DNA of 45,718 bases from Flavobacteriales bacterium. Lineage in GTDB: Bacteria; Bacteroidota; Bacteroidia; Flavobacteriales_D; Crocinitomicaceae. Positions 38,328-45,718 of the stretch are shown here, piece by piece. Made by a program: the position numbers and the translations under genes. The stretch spans positions 1 through 45,718 of the forward strand of contig QOQC01000004.1 of NCBI GenBank assembly GCA_003331365.1, given 5' to 3'. Numbering within the stretch: position 1 is the stretch's first letter; each line of letters opens with the position of its first letter. Under the pieces are notes generated by a model that saw only the letters and a list, made by a program, of their open reading frames with translations, did not search any database and was not told the DNA's origin.

Positions 38328-38858
38328 CTAAATGTTTTTTTTATCAATTTCAATATAGCCCGTATCTTTGATCAGCTTGTCAAGCTCCTTTTCATCCATT
38401 GAATTGTCAGCTGTTCTTATTTCTAAAACGAACTTGTCATCAGTTGTTCGAGGGTCTGGATTTTGAGCAGGCATTCCTGGTAATGTTCTATTCTTCAAAA
38501 GATAGGTTATTGCCATACCATGTGCTGCACACAAAACAGTAAACTCAAATGAAATGGGAATAAACGAAAGAATGTTATCTAAATAGGTAAAGTTTGGTTT
38601 ACCTCCAATATTCATTGGCCAGTCGACAATCATAAAATATCTCATCCCTATGGTTGCAAGCGTAAGACCAGTCAAACCATAAATAAAAGCCATAATTCCC
38701 AAACGCGTGTTTTTCACACCAATAATTGGATCTATGCCGTGAATAGGAAATGGTGAAAACGCATCAGCAATCTTGATCCCTTTAGAAACAAGCTTTTTTG
38801 CTCCGTCTTTCAATACGCCATCATCATCGTACATTACATAAATTACTTTATTCGCCAT
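38328..38858 (-). CDS. actD: Alternative complex III subunit ActD (DUF3341)
   Basis: YMYDDDGVLKDGAKKL..GIKIADAFSPFPIHGID; two TMs. Confidence 0.9.
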   Translation of the reverse strand: MANKVIYVMYDDDGVLKDGAKKLVSKGIKIADAFSPFPIHGIDPIIGVKNTRLGIMAFIYGLTGLTLATIGMRYFMIVDWPMNIGGKPNFTYLDNILSFIPISFEFTVLCAAHGMAITYLLKNRTLPGMPAQNPDPRTTDDKFVLEIRTADNSMDEKELDKLIKDTGYIEIDKKNI

Positions 38859-38868
38859 ACTCTATTAA

Positions 38869-40257
38869 TTAATGGTTTTTATGATAATCAGGTGACTCCT
38901 TATACGATTGACCAGATCCTTTTAGGATTGACTTGATTTCATTCAAGGCCAATACGGGGAAAAATCTAGCAAACAATAAAAAGAAGGTAAAAAACAATCC
39001 AATTGTACCTATGTAAACGCCAATATCAATTGGACTTGGATAATGCATACTCCATGAAGATGGTAAATAATCCCGGTGAAGAGATGTCATGATAATTACA
39101 TAACGTTCAAACCACATTCCTATATTCACAACTATTGATATAAAAAAGGTAAACAATAAGCTTCTTCTTAGTTTTCTAAACCACATGAGCTGAGGTGATA
39201 TCACGTTACAAGTCATCATCGCAAAATAAGCCCACCAATAAGGTCCAGTTGCCCTATTTAAAAACGCATAAGCTTCATATTCAACACCAGAATACCATGA
39301 TATAAACAGCTCTGTAATGTATGCTGTCCCAACAATTGATCCTGTAACCATAATTACAATATTCATGTACTCAACATGTTTCGTGTGAATGTACGCCTCC
39401 AGACTCATGGCTTTTCTCATGATCAACAATAAAGTTTGTACCATTGCAAACCCTGAGAATACAGCTCCCGCCACAAAATATGGAGGAAATATCGTCGTAT
39501 GCCATCCAGGAATCACAGATGTGGCGAAGTCAAAGGATACTATCGAGTGAACAGAGAATACTAGTGGAGTTGCAAGACCAGCTAAAACCAGAGAAACAAG
39601 CTCAAAACGATTCCAATGCTTGGCTCTTCCTGACCATCCAAATGATAGTATTGAATACATCTTTTTTGACAACGGTTTTTTAGCTCTATCCCTTATTGTT
39701 GCAAAATCAGGAATCAAACCAATGTACCAAAAAACGAGTGAAACGGAAAGGTAAGTCGATATAGCAAACACATCCCATAAAAGAGGCGAATTGAAATTCA
39801 CCCATAGGGATCCAAATTGATTTGGAATTGGAAGCACCCAATATCCTACCCATAATCTACCCATATGAATCAGAGGGAATAGCCCCGCCATGAATACAGC
39901 AAAAATCGTCATTGCTTCGGCAGAACGGTTAATTGCCATTCTCCATTTTTGGCGAAACAATAACAAAACGGCAGAAATTAAAGTACCAGCATGACCAATA
40001 CCAACCCACCATACAAAATTGGTGATATCCCAAGCCCATCCAATGGTCTTATTTAATCCCCAAACTCCAACTCCTGTACCTAATAAGTATAATATACATC
40101 CAACACCGTACAGCCCAATAATGAGAGCAATTCCAAATAGAATATACCACATTTTGGGTGCTTTATCCTCGATAGGCCTACAGACATCTTCTGTAATGTC
40201 GTGGTAGGTTTTGTGTCCGAGTATGAGGGGTTCTCTTATTGCAGCTTCCTTTTGCAT
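38869..40257 (-). CDS. actC: Alternative complex III subunit ActC (NrfD-like)
   Basis: NrfD/PsrC-type multi-TM protein; NFVWWVGIGHAGTLISAVLLLFRQKWR. Confidence 0.93.
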   Translation of the reverse strand: MQKEAAIREPLILGHKTYHDITEDVCRPIEDKAPKMWYILFGIALIIGLYGVGCILYLLGTGVGVWGLNKTIGWAWDITNFVWWVGIGHAGTLISAVLLLFRQKWRMAINRSAEAMTIFAVFMAGLFPLIHMGRLWVGYWVLPIPNQFGSLWVNFNSPLLWDVFAISTYLSVSLVFWYIGLIPDFATIRDRAKKPLSKKMYSILSFGWSGRAKHWNRFELVSLVLAGLATPLVFSVHSIVSFDFATSVIPGWHTTIFPPYFVAGAVFSGFAMVQTLLLIMRKAMSLEAYIHTKHVEYMNIVIMVTGSIVGTAYITELFISWYSGVEYEAYAFLNRATGPYWWAYFAMMTCNVISPQLMWFRKLRRSLLFTFFISIVVNIGMWFERYVIIMTSLHRDYLPSSWSMHYPSPIDIGVYIGTIGLFFTFFLLFARFFPVLALNEIKSILKGSGQSYKESPDYHKNH

Positions 40258-40268
40258 ACTGTTTTGTC

Positions 40269-43200
40269 TTAATGATGTTTATTATTTGATCCATGATGAG
40301 ATTTCTTCTCCACTTGCAACTTAGATAGTAGATTGTTTTCCTCATTACGAACTTTAACTTTATACCAAACATTTGGTTTGATACCAACTTCTTCGAGTGC
40401 CTGATAAGATCTTTTATCTTCCGAACTTTTTCTGATTTTTGAATTCACATCGTTCCAATCTCCAACTACTATAGCATTCGTTGGACACACATCAGCACAT
40501 GCTGTAGAAAATTCACCATCAGCTACTGGCACTTTATCGATCTTAGATTTCAATTTTGTAGCTTGAATTCTTTGAACGCAGAATGAGCATTTCTCCATTA
40601 CACCCCTTGACCTTACGGTCACATCCGGGTTCAATACCATCCTTCCAAGGTCATCTTGAGCAGGATTAATCTCCGTAAACTTCTTGTATGAAGGGTAATT
40701 AAACCAGTTGAACCTTCTCACTTTGTATGGACAGTTGTTTGCACAATATCTTGTCCCGATACATCTGTTATATGTCATTTGATTCAATCCCTCATTACTA
40801 TGTGTTGTTGCCGCAACCGGACAAACAGTTTCACATGGAGCATGATTACAGTGTTGACACATCATTGGCATGTGCACAACCTTTGGATTTAAAGCAGCAA
40901 TTTCAGCTTGGTCATATGAAAAAGACTTTTTGTTCTTCTTTGTTCCAACAGCTGCTTCTTCATCCGAAGCAAAATACCTGTCAATTCTTAACCAATGCAT
41001 TTCTCTACCCCTTCGAACCTCATCCTTTCCTACTACTGGAACATTATTTTCAGATTGACAAGCCACCAAACAATTTGAACATCCTATACATGAAGACAAA
41101 TCAATTGACATTCCCCATCGGTGCCCAACATTTTCAACAGGATGTGCATCCCAAATATCAAACTCGCTTACAGGCTTTTCAACATGATTCAAATCATCAT
41201 CCAATGTTTGTAAAGTATGTGCAGGGTTATATGCTTCTTTGCCTTTTGAATCATAAATTTCTTTTGTCGTCTCACGGACAATAGAATGACGCCCCATCAC
41301 CGTATGATGAATTTGTGTTGCAGCAATAATATACTCACCATCAACTTTTGCCACCTTTCCTGAATTTGAGTAATTAAACTCCTCATTATCCATTGATAAC
41401 ATTGGGAATACATTCGCGCCAATTGGTTTTGGCTTTCCTTTCTCTGTCACCTCATGACCACCATATTCGGCTGTTTGATATGCTGACTTTCCAATTTTTT
41501 CTCCATTTTCTCCTCTTCCATAACCCAATGCTACGCCCACTGTACCTGGTGCTTGACCTGGTAAAGGATAAACAGGAAGCGTTTTTGAAATACCATTAAC
41601 AGTAATTTTCGCCAATGACAGACCATTTTCTTGATCATAAGTGGTTTTATAACCAGCTTTTGTCATCTCAACAGGGTTCATTGTAATGTAGTTGTCCCAA
41701 GTTACCTTTGAAATTGGGTCAGGCAATTCATGCAACCATGGATTGTTGGCATTATTTCCAATACCAATTGCTGTTTTTTGATATAATATCACCTCTGTTC
41801 CTTTTCCTGTACTTGGCATTGAGGCATATGGAGCAGCGCTGAATGACATCGAATCTTCCAACATTGGTTGCTGAAGCTCTACACAGCTATTGTGCATGAC
41901 CATATTAAAATCTGCAGTACTTAAACTCGAGAAAGTCTCTTTAATTTTGTCATAAGCAACTGTTGAATCTTTTCCTCCACGTTCCGCTTTTCCAGACCAA
42001 ACCAAAAATGATTCCAATGCAGATGCTGTATTATGTAATGGCCTAATTGTCGGTTGTGCCAAAGCATAGTGATTGGATTTCGGATGGAAATCAGCCCAAG
42101 ACTCAAGAGCATGATGGTCCGGACAATTGTATGAACATAAAGCTCCTGTTTCATCAGAATGAGAGTTCAAAGAAACAGTAACTTTAACTTTTTTATTTTT
42201 TAAAGCCTTCTTAAGATCGTCTTTGGGTAAGGTATATGCTGGATTTGAATTGTAAAATAATACAACATCATATGCCCCAGCAGAAATTCCTTTGACACAT
42301 TCTAGCAATTTGGCATCTTCCGATTGAAAAAGGTTCAACTCATTATCCAGTAATATTGTAGTACCATTAGATTTATTGTGGTGATTAATTTCATTCACCA
42401 ACTGCTGAAGACCAGTGTTGTTTGTTCCACAAACCACTAAAGATTCATTTCCACTTTTTAATAATGACTGAATAGCAATGTCAGCCGTTTTCTTTAAAGT
42501 TGATGATAGCTTTATTGTACTTGACATTCTCTTTACTCCAGCCAAAATGTATTTTAGTACATTGGCTTCTTCTGAAGGTTTTGTCATCGCACGATAATCA
42601 GCATTAGATCCCGTAACACTCATTACAGACTCAAACTGAAAATGCTTAGACATCCAATCTCCGTTATTATCAGGATTTCTTTTCTGGCCGTATTGCGATG
42701 CAAACTCAGTAGGGAGTAACCATGTACTTAAAAAGTCTGCATTAACGCCAACTATTGTTTTTGCTTTTGAAAAATCATAGCTTGGAATAAATGACTTTCC
42801 AAAATTTAACTCATTTGCTTTTCTTATTGCTGAATAAGAAATTGGGTCGTACTGAATATGGTTAAATTCACCATTTACAGCTGTCTGTAGCTCTGCAATT
42901 GCACTTTGCAATGAAGGACTAATGATTGTATTAGAGATTAACGCAACACGATTGGCATCTTTAATTGCTTTTGAAATCTCATTATCGACTGTTTTCCAGG
43001 TAGATTTTTTTCCACCTTTCAATGGGTGCTGAATTCTTTCACTATCGTAAACCCCAAGTACAGAAGCGATAATTGAAGGAGAAACAGATCCACTCGTGAA
43101 TCCAAAGTGTTTATTTCCTTTTATAAAAATAGGACGAGCCTCTCTTGTCTTTACAAGTATGCTTGCATATGAAGAACCGTCATAATATGTAGATGCATAC

Positions 43201-43478
43201 CAAGTAGGCATACCTGGAGTTACATTTTCTGGTTTCATTACATATGGAACGGCTTTAATAACTGGGGTCTCGCAGGCAGCCACCGTTGCAGCAGCGACAG
43301 AAAACCCAAGAAACTTTAAAAAATCTCGACGACCCGTTGATGATTCGCCTAATTTTTCGTCAGCTAAAAAACTCTCAATTGAACTTGACTGTGGAAACTC
43401 AGATTCTTTTGAATCTCGAAAGGACTTCGTTTCATTCAATTCTTCAATTCCTTTCCAATATTTTTTCGTATTTGCCAT
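40269..43478 (-). CDS. actB: Alternative complex III subunit ActB (molybdopterin-oxidoreductase-like plus ferredoxin domain)
   Basis: Tat-like GRRDFLKFLGFSVAAATVAACE; Fe-S cysteine clusters CIGCSNCLVAC, CQHCNHAPCETVCP, CIGTRYCANNCPY, CSFC...CADVCP. Confidence 0.94.
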   Translation of the reverse strand: MANTKKYWKGIEELNETKSFRDSKESEFPQSSSIESFLADEKLGESSTGRRDFLKFLGFSVAAATVAACETPVIKAVPYVMKPENVTPGMPTWYASTYYDGSSYASILVKTREARPIFIKGNKHFGFTSGSVSPSIIASVLGVYDSERIQHPLKGGKKSTWKTVDNEISKAIKDANRVALISNTIISPSLQSAIAELQTAVNGEFNHIQYDPISYSAIRKANELNFGKSFIPSYDFSKAKTIVGVNADFLSTWLLPTEFASQYGQKRNPDNNGDWMSKHFQFESVMSVTGSNADYRAMTKPSEEANVLKYILAGVKRMSSTIKLSSTLKKTADIAIQSLLKSGNESLVVCGTNNTGLQQLVNEINHHNKSNGTTILLDNELNLFQSEDAKLLECVKGISAGAYDVVLFYNSNPAYTLPKDDLKKALKNKKVKVTVSLNSHSDETGALCSYNCPDHHALESWADFHPKSNHYALAQPTIRPLHNTASALESFLVWSGKAERGGKDSTVAYDKIKETFSSLSTADFNMVMHNSCVELQQPMLEDSMSFSAAPYASMPSTGKGTEVILYQKTAIGIGNNANNPWLHELPDPISKVTWDNYITMNPVEMTKAGYKTTYDQENGLSLAKITVNGISKTLPVYPLPGQAPGTVGVALGYGRGENGEKIGKSAYQTAEYGGHEVTEKGKPKPIGANVFPMLSMDNEEFNYSNSGKVAKVDGEYIIAATQIHHTVMGRHSIVRETTKEIYDSKGKEAYNPAHTLQTLDDDLNHVEKPVSEFDIWDAHPVENVGHRWGMSIDLSSCIGCSNCLVACQSENNVPVVGKDEVRRGREMHWLRIDRYFASDEEAAVGTKKNKKSFSYDQAEIAALNPKVVHMPMMCQHCNHAPCETVCPVAATTHSNEGLNQMTYNRCIGTRYCANNCPYKVRRFNWFNYPSYKKFTEINPAQDDLGRMVLNPDVTVRSRGVMEKCSFCVQRIQATKLKSKIDKVPVADGEFSTACADVCPTNAIVVGDWNDVNSKIRKSSEDKRSYQALEEVGIKPNVWYKVKVRNEENNLLSKLQVEKKSHHGSNNKHH

Positions 43479-43509
43479 ACTTCTTATCCTTACAATAGAA
43501 AATTTTCAA

Positions 43510-44868
43510 TTAATAGTGACACTTGGAGCATTCCCATCCGCCAAGCTCTTTTACTGTAACTTTACCGTCATCATTGTAGCTATTCAATAAGCTATAATCA
43601 TTCTTTTTAAGTCTGTTATGAATTTCAGTATAATATGCGTTGTCCGTGCCCGCAATTTTAACCCCAGACTGGTTATGACATTCAATACACCAACCCATAG
43701 TTAAAGTTGGCTTAGTAAATTCAATTTGACTGTCAATATTTTCTTGAATTTTATTTAATTCACCATGTGGCTGAACTTTTGCCGTCTCTTTCATTTTCGT
43801 CATATCTCCATGACATTGCTTACAATCTAGTCCTCCAACAACTACGTGCTGAGAGTGATTGAAATAAACATGGTCTGGTAAATTATGTACCTTATTCCAT
43901 ACTATTGGTGATGTTTCACCTGTGTATGCACCAGAAGGTCCTTTGGTAGGATCCCATCCAGCAGCAGCATAAATCTTTTCTATTTCACTTTGATATTCCT
44001 TTCCTTCACCATTGATTTTTTTATGACAATTCATACATACATTTACCGATGGTATTCCTGCAGATTTTGATTTGGTAACTGAATTGTGACAATACTTACA
44101 ATCAATACCATTGATTCCTGCATGCACATCATGAGGAAAAGCAATAGGCTGAGAAGGCTGATAATTCTCCATCACATTAATACTGTATAACATTTTGAAC
44201 AATCCTACAAATAGAGAAAGAACTATAACCAAAGAAACAATCCCCACATAGAGTCTGTATTTCCATGCCCAGGTCTTAAATTCTTCTATATAAGTTAAGG
44301 AATCTGTTTCTTCACTACTTTCTTTAGTTGCAATTTTTAATTGTCTCCGTACGCCACTAACAGCCATAATAATGACCACAAACATTGTTCCTAAAATAAT
44401 CCAAGTCCATGGTGTTCCACCTTCTTCTTCCTCACTCTCTCCAGATACTATTCCAGCCTGGTTTGCTCCACCACCTGATGCATTTGGATCTTGCGAATCT
44501 ACCCACTCAAAAATGGAACCAATTTGTTCGTCTGTCAAATCAGCAAAAACGGTCATAACACTACCCTTATACTCTGCAAAGACTTCAGCAGCCCTTTTGG
44601 ACTTTCCGCTTGCTCTTAAAGCGGCATTGTTTCTTACCCATTCATATATTAAATCTCCTTCCCCGGCATCTTCCCATCTCTGAACAGCACCATACAATTT
44701 TGGTCCTGTACCGTTTTGAAAAACGGCATGACAAGTTGCGCATTTCGCCTTAAAAATGGCTTCACCTTGAGAATGATATGATGGGGATAACGATAGAAAC
44801 GCTAATAAGAGAATTCCCATACAGAGGGACTTTATGCTCCTAACCCGTTGTGTATTAGTTATTTTCAT
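43510..44868 (-). CDS. actA: Alternative complex III subunit ActA (multiheme cytochrome c)
   Basis: Six CxxCH motifs: CATCH, CKYCH, CMNCH, CKQCH, CIECH, CSKCH. Start reassigned to the internal ATG at 44868, downstream of a -7 box. Confidence 0.92.
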   Translation of the reverse strand: MKITNTQRVRSIKSLCMGILLLAFLSLSPSYHSQGEAIFKAKCATCHAVFQNGTGPKLYGAVQRWEDAGEGDLIYEWVRNNAALRASGKSKRAAEVFAEYKGSVMTVFADLTDEQIGSIFEWVDSQDPNASGGGANQAGIVSGESEEEEGGTPWTWIILGTMFVVIIMAVSGVRRQLKIATKESSEETDSLTYIEEFKTWAWKYRLYVGIVSLVIVLSLFVGLFKMLYSINVMENYQPSQPIAFPHDVHAGINGIDCKYCHNSVTKSKSAGIPSVNVCMNCHKKINGEGKEYQSEIEKIYAAAGWDPTKGPSGAYTGETSPIVWNKVHNLPDHVYFNHSQHVVVGGLDCKQCHGDMTKMKETAKVQPHGELNKIQENIDSQIEFTKPTLTMGWCIECHNQSGVKIAGTDNAYYTEIHNRLKKNDYSLLNSYNDDGKVTVKELGGWECSKCHY

Positions 44869-44924
44869 GAAATGTGAACTAAATTGGTCAAAATTTAAAC
44901 TATGTACATACATTTTAACAGGGG

Positions 44925-44932
44925 CAAAATTA
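44925..44932 (-). promoter_or_regulatory. -7 box TAATTTTG upstream of actA
   Basis: Exact TAnnTTTG on the minus strand, 56 nt upstream of the reassigned start; -33 element not evident. Confidence 0.4.
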
Positions 44933-45080
44933 CCAAGATTCATTGTTTATATGACACTTTTATGACAAAAAGAGTCTCATAAATATTAATTTAAAATGAT
45001 TCTAAATAAGGTCTTGTATCGAAATGAAACTATTTTAATTATTTTCGTAATAAGATATAACGACACGTCGAATCAATAAC

Positions 45081-45476
45081 ATGAAGAATAAAATTCTAGT
45101 CATACTTTCATTTTTTTTAATTGCAAGCTTTTGTTTTTCTCAAGTCAATGTTGAATCAGAAAGGGTACAAGTAAATGCTGATAGTAGAATTGACCAATTG
45201 ATTGAAATTGAAAAAAGAATAGATCAAATTCAGGGTTTTCGTCTACAGATTTGTTTTGACTCTAATAAAGACGTTGTAGATGCAGCTCGTGACAAGTTTC
45301 TTAAATCATATCCATTGACTGACACCTATGTGTCCTTCGAAAATCCTCATTTCAACTTAAAGGTAGGAGACTTTAGAAGTAGACTAGAAGCGGAAAAGGT
45401 AAAGAGAGAATTATTCGGCGAATTTGTCATTTGCATTATTCATGAAGAGCTTATTAATCTCCCGAGAATAGATTAA
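45081..45476 (+). CDS. Secreted SPOR-domain-like protein
   Basis: Signal peptide; IQGFRLQICFDSNKDVVDAARDKFLKSYP...FNLKVGDFRSRLEAEKVKREL is SPOR-like. Confidence 0.75.
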   Translation: MKNKILVILSFFLIASFCFSQVNVESERVQVNADSRIDQLIEIEKRIDQIQGFRLQICFDSNKDVVDAARDKFLKSYPLTDTYVSFENPHFNLKVGDFRSRLEAEKVKRELFGEFVICIIHEELINLPRID

Positions 45477-45718
45477 AAATGTCTCCAACCCTGTGCATTC
45501 AGTGTCACTGCAGTGTCATTTTTATCAATCAATAAGTTTGCGTTTGATTTATCCGTGGCAAATCCAATAATTGAGAAATTAGGGTTGTTCTTGAATTTGT
45601 CAAAATCTTTTTGATTTGCGGTAAACAATAGCTCATAATCCTCTCCTCCATTCAGGGCACAAACAAAAGGATCAATACCCAACTCTTCTGCAGTAAGAGC
45701 ACTTTTTTCCGAAATTGG
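45473..45718 (-). CDS. thiL: Thiamine-monophosphate kinase, C-terminal part (runs off window edge)
   Basis: Frame continues to the edge: PISEKSALTAEELGIDPFVCALNGGEDYELLFTA matches ThiL; the listed ORF start is an internal TTG codon. Confidence 0.88.
   Translation of the reverse strand, partial: PISEKSALTAEELGIDPFVCALNGGEDYELLFTANQKDFDKFKNNPNFSIIGFATDKSNANLLIDKNDTAVTLNAQGWRHF

Noticed and set aside
40727-41284. 185-aa plus-strand ORF opposite actB
   Set aside because: Antisense to a strongly supported coding gene, biased composition, no recognisable domain; typical shadow ORF.
1-45718. CRISPR arrays, transposons, prophage or tRNA/rRNA genes
   Set aside because: No regularly spaced repeats, transposase/integrase ORFs, or cloverleaf/rRNA sequence recognised when reading the window.

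Overview
The window looks like a chromosomal segment of a Bacteroidota (Flavobacteriia-like) bacterium. Family recognition comes from reading the supplied translations; no database search was run. About 32 genes are supported, most on the minus strand. In order they include: the start of the ATP synthase F0 genes (atpE partial, atpB); hemJ; a secreted protein with methylmalonyl-CoA epimerase; a 1296-aa propeller-sensor/class III cyclase/HD fusion; ferritin; a fused murF-alr and tdk; an M28 peptidase; an atpZ/bactofilin/porW(sprE) cluster; yebC and engB; a MerR-B12 regulator; leuS; a UbiA-like protein; a GT2/DUF4837/mltD/gatA/tatA cluster; infB-nusA-rimP; DUF3109; and an alternative complex III (actA-F) plus ctaC-ctaD respiratory cluster. 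The window ends with a SPOR-like protein and a partial thiL. No tRNA, rRNA, CRISPR array, transposase or prophage was recognised. The observations most worth following are: (i) the transmembrane propeller sensor with cyclase and HD output, whose usual transition-state Arg is Gln; (ii) a sigma54-consensus site followed about 100 nt later by a strong terminator in an otherwise empty intergenic region, a candidate small RNA; (iii) an 11-bp GAAA-tetraloop hairpin in the rimP-nusA-infB leader; (iv) a CarH-like Wx9EH B12-MerR regulator; (v) a MurF-Alr fusion whose MurF half lacks several expected residues; (vi) consistent overlap or near-abutment of all five convergent gene pairs; (vii) promoter boxes 4 nt from start codons, suggesting leaderless mRNAs.
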